From the NCBI GenBank assembly GCA_028710415.1, contig JAQTUE010000014.1, positions 62,001 through 126,000 on the forward strand: a stretch of DNA of 64,000 nucleotides. Reading direction: 5' to 3'. The position numbers were made by a program, and so were the translations under genes. The DNA comes from Paludibacter sp. Its GTDB lineage: Bacteria > Bacteroidota > Bacteroidia > Bacteroidales > Paludibacteraceae. Below are positions 50,320 through 59,084 of this stretch, piece after piece (positions within the stretch are counted from its first letter, which is position 1; each line of letters opens with the position of its first letter). The notes under the pieces are model-generated. The model did not search any database and had not been told where the DNA came from. It saw only the letters and a list, made by a program, of their open reading frames with translations.

Positions 50320-52875
50320 TTAACTATGTTTTTTTAGGAATTGCGGATCCAGTAATTCCGACATGCTGTAGGGGTATTCTTTCTTGTTTTTAATTTTATA
50401 TTTGATAATAAACGAATTATATCGTTTCTGAATCATGTCTTTCATGTCCGTTTTTTGATACGCCACCAATTCATAGCTTAATGCCGTTTTATTCAGTTCA
50501 TCAATATTATGAATGATTTGCGAAATCAGGATTACCCTGACGTAATTCCTTTCCTTGAAGTTCTCTGTAAGCATGGGTGAAAAAACAGTCACCGCCTGGT
50601 CCTTAAATTCTCTTTTATACAGTTCCAAATATTCAAATTCTACAGAATCTAAAAACGGACCTTGTGATACGATGGCCAGGACTTTTTGTAAAACCGAATC
50701 ATTCACGGCTTTTCCATACCCAAACTCTTCAAAAAGTTTTTGACAATCTAAATAATCACAATAAAAAGGTTCCTGCATTTCTAACCTGAAATACTCATTC
50801 GTATAAACCAGCTCTATTCCGTGGATGTCAACCAGTATTTTTCTAATCTGACTCAAGGTTACCCCTTTTAAGTTTTTGGCATTTTCAAGTGGTTTATCCG
50901 GCCATACAGTGGAATAAATTTTTGAAGATTTAACTCCATGGCCGTTATTTTCGCTGTTGAGAAGAATAAACAGGAATAGTTGCTTCACTTTCGAACTAAA
51001 AAGATAGGTAATATCTCTACCCGATTTGTCTATCACTGTAAACTCCCCAAAAAGATAAATTGAATTTTCCCTTTTCACTTGCGTAATCTCTTCTATCGCG
51101 CTACTGTCGTGTATTTTGGTTTTTTGGTCGTTTATTCGTTTTTTTCTGTATGAAATGAATCTTCGAATTAACACGAAACCAAGCAACACCAAAATAAAAA
51201 CAGAAACAACCGGACGTGACAAAAAGGGACGTTTCTTAATCAGATTCAAATTAGCCAGGCTCATTTTCGTTACAGGGGGTCCTGATAACGAATAAATTTT
51301 AATCCTTGATGATCCATCCAATGAAAACTCCTGGGTTGTGCAATATAACTCCTTTGTTACAGGGTTGCGGTATAAATTGGCATTCGTTTCTATTCGTTCC
51401 GAAACCATTGGGATAGAATCTCCTAAAATCTTAAACGATCCATCCTTGATGGAGAACTCGTATAATTTCAAAAAAGTATTTGGCAGATATTCAGCATAAC
51501 ACAAAGTATAAACAGAATTTTTATCCTCCGACAATACCATGTTCCTGACGGTTACCAGACCGGAACTATTTACCGGAATTGACCAGAGTTTTTTGACGCT
51601 GTGACTGGTATAATTTACCTGATAGCAGTCATAATTATACGATTTTCCTAAATTCTGATCTCCTGTTTTATTCCCTATTCCACCAAATATCAAGGTATTG
51701 TCCTTATCAATTGTCGCTTGCCCTGAAAAGAAACGTGGGGTTATTTCATCTCCCGAATAAGTATAGTTTAACCATTTACCCGATTGGATATCCAACGTAT
51801 TAAATTCCTTTGAATACTTCTGGTTGCCAAAACCGCCGAATATTGTGTAAAGAAGTTTTTCCGGGTTTAAATAACCGGTATGATGATGACGCTGGTAATC
51901 CAGTTGGTTCTTGCTGATAATGTTCCAGGTGAATCCGGTTAAATCCAACGAAGCAATTGATGCTTTCCCTTCCGGCACATTATTCACCTCGTATACGTAC
52001 AGTTTGTTTCGTAAGGTGTCAATAAAACTCATCCCCAACCTCATGGGAACGGGCAAATTACCTTTGAACTTATAAGCCGACGTTCGGTTGGTATTAAAAT
52101 CATAAATCCGGACTGAATCGCTGTTCACCAGTATCATCCGTTGATGTTTCGGGTCAAAATTGACTGCTGCAACCTTATTCGATGATCCCGAATATCTTAG
52201 TTGCCAGTGATACGATTCTTTTATCAGCCAGATAGGATTTACAGCTTTACCATATACTTCACCCGTTGAATCGTGTACCGCTGAGCCTTCGCTTTCATTA
52301 AAATTAAACGTATACGATGCAGCATCCCCCGAAATAATCAGATTTCGAATTGCCATTTTGGGAAAATCCACGATATAGTCATGTTTTCCAAATAATACCT
52401 GAGGACTAAATTTCTTTGAAAGATTCTTTACAACTGTTTTGTACAATTTATGATCTACTCCTATTTCAATATAATTTTTATCAAGCAGGAAAGTCATTGA
52501 AACAGAATGCCATTTCCGGTAACCCAGTTCTGTCATTTTAATCGGGATACGAAGTAAATCCTGCTTGCTGTCGATATTCAATTGCAGCAATGCCAAATCA
52601 TCCTTCCTGGTGATAATCAACGAATATGAAATGTTTGTATTTTTATCCCGAATAAAACAGATGTAACCAAAGGGATTTGTTTCTATGACTGACAGGTCGA
52701 ATTTTAGTGTAAAATACTTTTCAAAGGTAGGGGTAGTACTTTCAAATACACTATACGAAGTCCTTTTTGAAATTAATTCATCATTGGCATGAAATAACAG
52801 ACCCTGTGACAATACGCTGGCAGGGGCAAGTAAAAGGAACAGGAAGTACAATGCGATGAAGCTGTGATTTTTCAT
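50320..52875 (-). CDS. Membrane-spanning PUL regulator: LamG-like and kelch-like sensor, TM helix, SARP-type DNA-binding domain
   Basis: An 851-residue one-component regulator. Signal peptide (1-24), a LamG/concanavalin-like sandwich (about 30-190; FTLKFDLSVIETNPFG, WHSVSMTFLLDKNYIEIG), a kelch-like propeller (about 210-540; LLYTIFGGFGNQKYS, NTLIFGGIGNKTGD), a TM helix (about 552-570; SVFILVLLGFVLI) and a cytoplasmic part. The latter has an OmpR/SARP winged helix (about 606-700; IYLFGEFTVIDKSGRDI, LKGVTLSQIRKIL) and a helical BTAD-like tail. It sits upstream of susC on the same strand, 880 bases away. The start at 52873-52875 begins the signal peptide. It probably replaces the usual hybrid two-component sensor; the ligand is unknown. 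Confidence 0.82.
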   Translation of the reverse strand: MKNHSFIALYFLFLLLAPASVLSQGLLFHANDELISKRTSYSVFESTTPTFEKYFTLKFDLSVIETNPFGYICFIRDKNTNISYSLIITRKDDLALLQLNIDSKQDLLRIPIKMTELGYRKWHSVSMTFLLDKNYIEIGVDHKLYKTVVKNLSKKFSPQVLFGKHDYIVDFPKMAIRNLIISGDAASYTFNFNESEGSAVHDSTGEVYGKAVNPIWLIKESYHWQLRYSGSSNKVAAVNFDPKHQRMILVNSDSVRIYDFNTNRTSAYKFKGNLPVPMRLGMSFIDTLRNKLYVYEVNNVPEGKASIASLDLTGFTWNIISKNQLDYQRHHHTGYLNPEKLLYTIFGGFGNQKYSKEFNTLDIQSGKWLNYTYSGDEITPRFFSGQATIDKDNTLIFGGIGNKTGDQNLGKSYNYDCYQVNYTSHSVKKLWSIPVNSSGLVTVRNMVLSEDKNSVYTLCYAEYLPNTFLKLYEFSIKDGSFKILGDSIPMVSERIETNANLYRNPVTKELYCTTQEFSLDGSSRIKIYSLSGPPVTKMSLANLNLIKKRPFLSRPVVSVFILVLLGFVLIRRFISYRKKRINDQKTKIHDSSAIEEITQVKRENSIYLFGEFTVIDKSGRDITYLFSSKVKQLFLFILLNSENNGHGVKSSKIYSTVWPDKPLENAKNLKGVTLSQIRKILVDIHGIELVYTNEYFRLEMQEPFYCDYLDCQKLFEEFGYGKAVNDSVLQKVLAIVSQGPFLDSVEFEYLELYKREFKDQAVTVFSPMLTENFKERNYVRVILISQIIHNIDELNKTALSYELVAYQKTDMKDMIQKRYNSFIIKYKIKNKKEYPYSMSELLDPQFLKKHS

Positions 52876-52980
52876 GAAAGTTATTTGAAATTTTACATCA
52901 CTATGCAAGATACATATTCAGACGTATCGTTATTTGTAACCTGCAAAAAGATAATCGATGTTTAAATTCTATTACATTTG

Positions 52981-52988
52981 CAAAAATA
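52981..52988 (-). promoter_or_regulatory. Putative promoter -7 box of the membrane regulator gene
   Basis: Minus-strand TATTTTTG, matching TAnnTTTG, about 105 bases upstream of the start codon. Confidence 0.5.
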
Positions 52989-53083
52989 GCAATAAATCAT
53001 CAGCATTCAATTGTTCGCTTTATAAACAATAACAATTAAGCTTTTAAAGTGCCTGATATGATTTGTTTTTCTATTAAATATCA

Positions 53084-53722
53084 TTACAATTTACCCTTCA
53101 CTTCCACGAATACTGAATTCGAAGCCTTCTTTCCATCACCACTCCGTGTAAACACATAACAGCATGCCACATTGTCGGCTTGCAGGGCAGGATATTTCAG
53201 CAGGATTGTTCCAATAGGATCGTATCCCCGGTATTGACGGGCAATAAGCAGTTCGCCTGATTTCAGCAAGGCACAGGCAATCAGCTCATCGGTGGCATCT
53301 ACATAATGGGGAGATAAATCCGCATCGTACTGCACTGTAATTCCATCAATATTCGTGATTGCTTCCAATACTTTCACTTCCGGCAATGATCCTTTGGCAA
53401 CCAGCAACTTTGGGTAGCTGATTACCGGCTTCTCATCCACCAGTTCGAATGCCGTTGAAAAATTTGCTGAAACTAACATGTTCTGGGGTGATTTCCCGAC
53501 ACTGTTTTCTGGGAAGCCCAGGCATAAAATACTGCTAAGGGTACGATACGTTTTTGCCAGCAGGGACATGCGAGCCCGCATGTTTAGTTGCTTTTCAGTT
53601 TTTGCATCCTTATGACTAAATGCTTTCGAACGAACAATAGTCATTCCGTTTAAAGAATACACTGTGAAATTACCCATCGATTTTCTCATGGGTCCTAAAA
53701 GGGGGCTTTCTGCGATACTCAT
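53084..53722 (-). CDS. DUF6266-family protein (copy B)
   Basis: A 212-residue paralogue of the protein at 25195-25824. Residues 1-115 differ at only a few positions; about 118-147 is strongly diverged (EAITNIDGITVQYDADLSPH in place of EAVIDVEGIILRYDADLFPD); the C-terminal third is again nearly identical. The last three residues (GKL) are new because homology to copy A ends at the last codon of the gene. No signal peptide, no membrane segment, unknown function. It lies between the PUL regulator and a truncated DUF2238 gene. Confidence 0.8.
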   Translation of the reverse strand: MSIAESPLLGPMRKSMGNFTVYSLNGMTIVRSKAFSHKDAKTEKQLNMRARMSLLAKTYRTLSSILCLGFPENSVGKSPQNMLVSANFSTAFELVDEKPVISYPKLLVAKGSLPEVKVLEAITNIDGITVQYDADLSPHYVDATDELIACALLKSGELLIARQYRGYDPIGTILLKYPALQADNVACCYVFTRSGDGKKASNSVFVEVKGKL

Positions 53723-54125
53723 GTTGTTGATTTTTTAAATGAATAAAATACTTTTGGTTTCTGATTGCTCTGGTGGAAGCGATTTAGTATAAAACGTTGT
53801 AAAGATAAATATATTTTAATTAATTGAGCGTTGTTGAAATAAAATGTTAATCAGTTGTTTTTTGCATTTTGTATTTCCTCGTATTTACTTGGTTCTTCTT
53901 GTAAAGTTAGGGTCTAAAAAATTACTGATTATTATACCTTTTACCCCTAACATTAACCTATTGCTTTTTAATTCAAATGCCTGTCGAACAAGTTTTTTGC
54001 TAACTTTCTTGTCTGAAATTGATCATTTAAGTTTTCAAAACCAGATTGGTTATAACCTTATTTTTTCCTTTCTCAAACCGGTTTGCATTTTGAATCCATT
54101 CATTTTATGTACAGAGAGAAATTAA

Positions 54126-54223
54126 AGAGGGTTGATAGAGGGTTGAAAGAGGGTTCAATGGGATTTACCTCAATGAACCCTCAATGAACCCTCTTTCAAC
54201 CCTCAATGAACCCTCTCTCAACC
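54126..54223. repeat. GAGGGTT-type inverted repeat (copy 3)
   Basis: Perfect 20-bp arms at 54138-54157 and 54185-54204, plus one extra TCAATGAACCCTC unit at the right compared with copy 2. The copy-number difference suggests slippage. Confidence 0.85.
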
Positions 54224-54411
54224 TATACCGAATGAAAGCGAATTTAAAACCTTTTTACCTAAATTATCCTTTCAAAAAATTTAATCCTGCAAGACCCCTG
54301 TTATTGAATGCATTGAATAACGTTATTTATTTACACAGGCATATAAAACTGCTGTTGTACAGGAGTTTATATTCTGTATTTAGTCATTATGGCTTGAGTT
54401 TATTCAATATT

Positions 54412-54445
54412 AAAAAAGCCGCTTCAACTGAATGAACCGGCTTTT
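54412..54445 (-). terminator. Degenerate copy of the deoR terminator
   Basis: AAAAGCCGCTTCA and TGAACCGGCTTTT form the same hairpin as at 26494-26525 but with a central mismatch. It now follows the truncated DUF2238 gene and may still act as its terminator. Confidence 0.65.
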
Positions 54446-54486
54446 GTGGATTCTGAATGTTGATTGATACTTTTAATGCCGGGCAA

Positions 54487-54957
54487 TTAAAACTGCATAT
54501 CGTTGGTTAGGAACCATTCTGATTGTATAAACGACCAGACAATCAATACTTTTAATGCTTTATTTAATCCTTTATTCCTGTCAAGCAGTTCGTACAAATA
54601 AGGAAAAGCCAATATCCCAAAAAAGAAATGTACAAACCGGTCGTAATGATTCCTGGTTGTATGAAACGTTGCATTCAGATCAATGTGGAATAAAGATTTA
54701 AACCAATCGTTATAGGGAACGCAAGAGTAAATATACCTCGCTCCGATAATATGAATCACTATAAATATTGAAACACATACAAAGGAAGCCATGCTTAACC
54801 GGTTACTTCTTAAATCCAGGATCGGAATCAGCAGTAAAAGAATGGTACCGGCATGCTGAAGAACCTGTTCGTCAGGATAAACCGGATGTATACACGTAAT
54901 TATTCCAACTAAAACTATCAACCCTACAATACTACCCTTTAAATGCTTTGACCCCAT
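54487..54957 (-). CDS. Truncated DUF2238 (YjdF-like) membrane protein with a deoR-derived tail
   Basis: A 156-residue protein with four hydrophobic helices and DUF2238 features (IHIIGARYIYSCVPYNDW, then HYDRFVHFFFGILAFPYLYEL). YjdF-type proteins are about 200 residues and end with a conserved WDTQWDM-like segment, which is missing here. The last 11 codons (EWFLTNDMQF and stop) lie in DNA homologous to the end of deoR (EWLKTYDVQFLIAGN); a one-base loss in the T run creates the earlier stop. The gene has therefore lost its 3' end by recombination with the duplicated block and is probably non-functional. Confidence 0.8.
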   Translation of the reverse strand: MGSKHLKGSIVGLIVLVGIITCIHPVYPDEQVLQHAGTILLLLIPILDLRSNRLSMASFVCVSIFIVIHIIGARYIYSCVPYNDWFKSLFHIDLNATFHTTRNHYDRFVHFFFGILAFPYLYELLDRNKGLNKALKVLIVWSFIQSEWFLTNDMQF

Positions 54958-55584
54958 TCTTGAAATATAATTCTATAATTTATTTGTTTTGTAATAATCG
55001 CACGATGTTCGATAATTTACACGAAAGCCTTCTGGCAATAACCATACATTCATAGCCCGGGCTACTTTGTCATCCACACAATTATAAGCTGGTTTAAATT
55101 AATTTATCAGCCTGCAGGCATACTGTGTGCATAGAATAGTGTGTACGATACCGCTTATTTATATGCAAAGTAAATGAATAATGTTAGAGTAAACAAATTT
55201 TACAAAAATATTCCTGGCCTATCAGTTTCAACCTGAATTAAGCTTATTCACAACATAGCTGTCAGGCTAATTCATGCGTTTTAATAAAAACAAGGCAGAA
55301 ACATTATCAAGTAATTGCCTAATGATGTTTTATTCAATAATTGTTATTTACCCATCCAGATCCCGAAACTATTCACCAGTTAATGGGTTCATTGGTAGAG
55401 TGGTTAATACAGTCTGGTATGTCTATTCAACCGATCCGGTTAAACAGGTAACTGATTTGTCAATATGCTAATAATAAGCAAAATAATACTCTAGTCGATG
55501 AACTAAGCCTTCGTTCATGTTGCTTTTTATGTCCGAATAAAGCAATTCTTTTATTTATTTTAGGGAATATATTTAAAAGTATTA
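54958..55584. other. Gene-free A/T-rich stretch
   Basis: No credible coding region or structured element seen; short open frames at 55274-55471 and 55460-55663 lack any family features. The promoter for the next gene lies at its right end. Confidence 0.5.
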
Positions 55585-55592
55585 TACTTTTG
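55585..55592 (+). promoter_or_regulatory. Putative promoter -7 box of the transglutaminase-like gene
   Basis: TACTTTTG matches TAnnTTTG, 87 bases upstream of the ATG at 55679. Confidence 0.55.
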
Positions 55593-55678
55593 TAAAATCT
55601 TTTACTTTTTGACGATGGCAGGTCCTGGACGATGTCAGGACGGAGATTAAAAAAAGGAGACAACCAAACTGGATCAAC

Positions 55679-57121
55679 ATGAAAAAACTCAGACTTCCAA
55701 TCCTGCTATTTTTATTTTTAAGCTTACCGTTTATCGGATCAGCGCAGCAAAGAACCGGTATCCCCGGGATCGAAGGTCTGATTCAAAAAGGCGATTTTAC
55801 TAAAGCCTCGCTGCAAATTGACGGGATGCTGGCAACAAAAAATCTGACAGAACTGGAAAAGTATCAACTGAATTTCCAGAAAGATATTTTGCACAGGATC
55901 ATACTTGATTTTTTACTTGCAGAAAAAGAGGTGAGGGATAAACTGAAACCTTACTTCCCGAATCTGGACGACAGACAAATGCGTGCCTGGGAAAATGACC
56001 GGAAACTGGAGATGAGAGTGATCGACGGGGAGAGACTCTATTTCAAAGTAGCCGTGAGCAACCTGTTCAGGCTGGACAGTCTGGCAAATAAAGTGAAGAA
56101 CTCGATCGATAAAAACACCTTCAACGGGTCTCCTGAGTTCCTGAAAAGCTATTTACCTGTATTGATGGACAGTTTCAGAATGGAAAAAACATCCCGGGTG
56201 GATAGGCGGACTATGACCCTTACTTACACGGTTACATTGAAAGCTGATGCCATTCCCACAGGGGAAACCGTACGATGCTGGTTGCCATTTCCAAAGGAAG
56301 GGCACGACCGGCAAAGTAATATTAAACTCCTGCGGTTAAACAACTCTAAGTATATCCTTGCGCCCTTTGAAAATTTGCAACGCAGCATTTACTGCGAAAA
56401 GACGACTGAAAAGGGGGTACCGACAGTCTTTGAACTGGAGTTTAGTTTCGATTGCCAGGCAGAATGGCAACAACTGGCAAATAAGCAGGTAAAACCTTAC
56501 GACCTGAATACTGAGATCTACAAAACCTATACCGCAGAACGTCCGCCTCAACTTGTATTTAGCGACAGAATAAAAAAACTAACCGCACAGGTGGTGGGTA
56601 ACGAAACCGATCCTTTTAAAAAAGTGCAACGAATCTACCGTTGGATTGACGCCAACATTCCCTGGTGCTCGGCATTGGAATACAGCACGCTGGATAATAT
56701 CCCCGAATATGTGCTCACCAACCGGCATGGCGACTGCGGACAGCAGACCCTGTTGTTTATGACTATGGCCCGATGTGCCGGAATACCCTGCAAATGGCAA
56801 AGTGGCTGGATGCTGCACCCGGGTGAGATAAACCTGCACGATTGGTGCGAAGTATACTACGAAGGGTTTGGTTGGGTTCCGCTGGATCAGTCATTCGAAG
56901 AACAAAACTCGATAAATCCAGATATCAGGAGTTTTTATATCTCCGGCATTGATGGGTACCGCCTGATTGTGAACGATGATTATGCTCAACCTTTATTCCC
57001 TGAAAAAATATACCCCCGAAGTGAAACGTTGGACTTTCAACGGGGCGAAATGGAGTGGCGGGGAGGAAATATCTATTTCGATTGTTGGAAATATAACATG
57101 AAAGCGGTTTATTCAAGGTAG
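55679..57121 (+). CDS. Exported transglutaminase-like (papain-fold) protein
   Basis: A 480-residue protein with signal peptide (MKKLRLPILLFLFLSLPFIGSAQ). An N-terminal helical region (about 30-160) and a beta-rich linker precede a transglutaminase-core domain with the full triad C353 (NRHGDCGQQT), H387 (NLHDWCEVY) and D403 (PLDQSF). Such exported domains may act as proteases, peptidoglycan peptide hydrolases or cross-linkers; the substrate is unknown. It is separated from the following deacetylase gene by a repeat-rich spacer. Confidence 0.87.
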   Translation: MKKLRLPILLFLFLSLPFIGSAQQRTGIPGIEGLIQKGDFTKASLQIDGMLATKNLTELEKYQLNFQKDILHRIILDFLLAEKEVRDKLKPYFPNLDDRQMRAWENDRKLEMRVIDGERLYFKVAVSNLFRLDSLANKVKNSIDKNTFNGSPEFLKSYLPVLMDSFRMEKTSRVDRRTMTLTYTVTLKADAIPTGETVRCWLPFPKEGHDRQSNIKLLRLNNSKYILAPFENLQRSIYCEKTTEKGVPTVFELEFSFDCQAEWQQLANKQVKPYDLNTEIYKTYTAERPPQLVFSDRIKKLTAQVVGNETDPFKKVQRIYRWIDANIPWCSALEYSTLDNIPEYVLTNRHGDCGQQTLLFMTMARCAGIPCKWQSGWMLHPGEINLHDWCEVYYEGFGWVPLDQSFEEQNSINPDIRSFYISGIDGYRLIVNDDYAQPLFPEKIYPRSETLDFQRGEMEWRGGNIYFDCWKYNMKAVYSR

Positions 57122-57212
57122 TTAATTGGTTAATTAAGTTGATTGGTTAATTAGTTAATTGGGTTGATTGGTTGACTGGGAAATTGGTTGATTAAGTTGA
57201 CTAAATTGATAG
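57121..57212. repeat. TTGATTGG/TTAATTGG degenerate tandem repeat
   Basis: About 90 bases of units such as GGTTAATT and GTTGATTG with a period of 7-8, starting at the stop codon of the preceding gene. The inverse motif (CAATCAACCAATCAA) occurs at 10790-10805 in the atp operon. Confidence 0.75.
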
Positions 57213-57293
57213 AGTAAATTAAAACAAAAAAGGGCTTGCAAATAATACTAAAACATTGATTTATATTAATATCCGTTCGGTAGGATAACAACT

Positions 57294-58328
57294 ATGAAAG
57301 TAATAAAGAAATTAATTATCCTGATGATTGTTGCCACCTGTCAGGGAGTCTTGGGACAAAGGGTTGCACAGCCTTACGAAATTGGTACCTGGCAAGGGTT
57401 TAAGCCGGCAGCTATCAGTTATACCTTCGACGATAATTGCCCGAATCAACTGGCCAAGGCAGTACCACTCTTCGATACCAAAGGGTTTAAAGTAACTCTT
57501 TTTACAACAATCAACTGGAATCCTAACTGGACAGGGTTGCAGGCAGCATCTAACATCGGGCATGAAATAGCCAGCCATACTGTCTCGCACCCTTCGCTGG
57601 ACAGTATCAGCGTAGATAAACAATTAATCGAATACAGGGATTCAAGAAACACGATAGATACTAAAATTTCCGGTTCAAAATGCATGACCATAGCATACCC
57701 GTTCTGTTCGTGTGACAACTTTAAGCTGTGTTCGGAGTATTATATGGCTGCCCGGAGCTGTGATGGATTTATAGTGCCTTCCACACCTTCCAATTTTATG
57801 TGTATCAGTTCTATTAATTGTGGTACGGAGGGCCCGGCAAAGACTGCAACGGACTTAAATGTCAGTGTGGAAAGTGCTGTATCAAAGAATGGCTGGTGTG
57901 TATTTATGTTCCATGGAATTGATAATGACAATGGTTATTCACCTATATCTTCGGAGGATCTTGGTGCTCATCTGGATTATGTTGCTGCAAACAGGAGTAA
58001 GTATTGGATAAATACCTTTGGGAATGTCATTCGGTATATCAAAGAACGCAATGCAGTACAGTTGACCGTCAACTCGGAAAGTTCAAAACGTATAACCCTG
58101 CAATTAACCGACACGCTTGATAATGCGATTTACAATTATCCGGTTACTATCAGACGACCAATGCCAACAGTGTGGAAGGGAGCAAGCGTTACCCAGGGTA
58201 CTGAAAACCTGGTAATTCACGTGGTAAGGAAGAATCAGGTTGCTTATATTCAGTTTGATGCGATTCCGAATGCAGGAGCCATTGTAATAACCAAACAGAA
58301 AAGGGTCTTGCCGGAAAATGCAGAATAA
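57294..58328 (+). CDS. Polysaccharide deacetylase (NodB-like, CE4)
   Basis: A 344-residue exported protein: signal peptide (to about 21), then a NodB domain with the catalytic/metal Asp pair TFDD (D46-D47) and the metal-binding H95 and H99 in SHTVSHP; the C-terminal motif region is VFMFHGIDNDNG. About 100 further residues form a beta-rich tail. CE4 enzymes remove acetyl groups from chitin, xylan or peptidoglycan; specificity cannot be read here. 47 bases before the HD gene, so perhaps co-transcribed. Confidence 0.87.
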   Translation: MKVIKKLIILMIVATCQGVLGQRVAQPYEIGTWQGFKPAAISYTFDDNCPNQLAKAVPLFDTKGFKVTLFTTINWNPNWTGLQAASNIGHEIASHTVSHPSLDSISVDKQLIEYRDSRNTIDTKISGSKCMTIAYPFCSCDNFKLCSEYYMAARSCDGFIVPSTPSNFMCISSINCGTEGPAKTATDLNVSVESAVSKNGWCVFMFHGIDNDNGYSPISSEDLGAHLDYVAANRSKYWINTFGNVIRYIKERNAVQLTVNSESSKRITLQLTDTLDNAIYNYPVTIRRPMPTVWKGASVTQGTENLVIHVVRKNQVAYIQFDAIPNAGAIVITKQKRVLPENAE

Positions 58329-58375
58329 TTGATTCAATCTGATTGTTTATAAAACTCAAAATTAAAAATTAAATT

Positions 58376-58975
58376 ATGCAGACAGATAATTTATTGAAAC
58401 AAATAAGTTTTATCAAGGAAATTGATAAGATAAAGTATATTCAACGAAAAACGAAACTATTCAACAGTGACCGTCCCGAGAATGATGCGGAGCATAGCTG
58501 GCATTTAGCCTTGATGACACTTGTTCTGGCAGAGCATTCGGATACCCCGGTAGATGTACTGAAGGTAGTGAAGATGGTTTTAATTCACGACATTGTAGAG
58601 ATTGATGCCGGCGACACTTTTATTTATGATACCGTGAAGAACCACACGAACACGGATGAGGAACTGAACGCTGCCAGGCGTATATTCGGATTACTACCGG
58701 AAGAACAATCCGAAGAGATGATTGCACTGTGGCAGGAATTTGAAGCAGGTGAAACGAATGAAGCTAAATTTGCCAAATCAATGGACCGGCTGGAACCATT
58801 ACTGCAAAACACCTCGAATGATGGCGGAACCTGGAAGGAATTTGAAGTGGACTATCAAAAAGTGTTTGATAAAAAGAAAGTGATCCGGGATAGTTCGGCA
58901 ACACTCTGGAAATATGCTGAGAATTTAATCAACGAAAGTGTTGAAAAAGGGATACTGAAAAAGAAAAATGACTGA
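58376..58975 (+). CDS. HD-domain phosphohydrolase (YfbR/HDDC2-like)
   Basis: A 199-residue cytoplasmic HD_3 protein: H40 (NDAEHSWHLAL), H71-D72 (LIHDIVEIDAGD) and a distal Asp in SMDRLEPLLQN, the metal-binding set of 5'-deoxynucleotidases. Relatives dephosphorylate deoxynucleoside monophosphates; this activity is inferred. It follows the deacetylase by 47 bases. Confidence 0.85.
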   Translation: MQTDNLLKQISFIKEIDKIKYIQRKTKLFNSDRPENDAEHSWHLALMTLVLAEHSDTPVDVLKVVKMVLIHDIVEIDAGDTFIYDTVKNHTNTDEELNAARRIFGLLPEEQSEEMIALWQEFEAGETNEAKFAKSMDRLEPLLQNTSNDGGTWKEFEVDYQKVFDKKKVIRDSSATLWKYAENLINESVEKGILKKKND

Positions 58976-59084
58976 TAGAGGGCGACCATTTAATTCTTTT
59001 AAATTTAAAATAGGACATTAACTTAATTGACTTGTTTTTGTTTTATAATTTTAATAGACAAATAACATTTTATATTTTTAAAGT

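Larger units (their letters stand above)
53096..54519. repeat. Duplicated block, copy B
   Basis: About 1.4 kb homologous to 25198-26601: DUF6266 gene, conserved leader (starting CATGTTGTTGATTTTTTAAA), GAGGGTT hairpin, degenerate terminator hairpin and the tail of deoR. A patch at about 54300-54400 is unrelated between copies. Because this copy carries only the end of deoR, copy A is the likely source. Confidence 0.85.

Noticed and set aside
55274..55663. Two short open frames (plus and minus) before the transglutaminase-like gene
   Set aside because: Overlapping, no conserved features; the region contains the promoter of the next gene.
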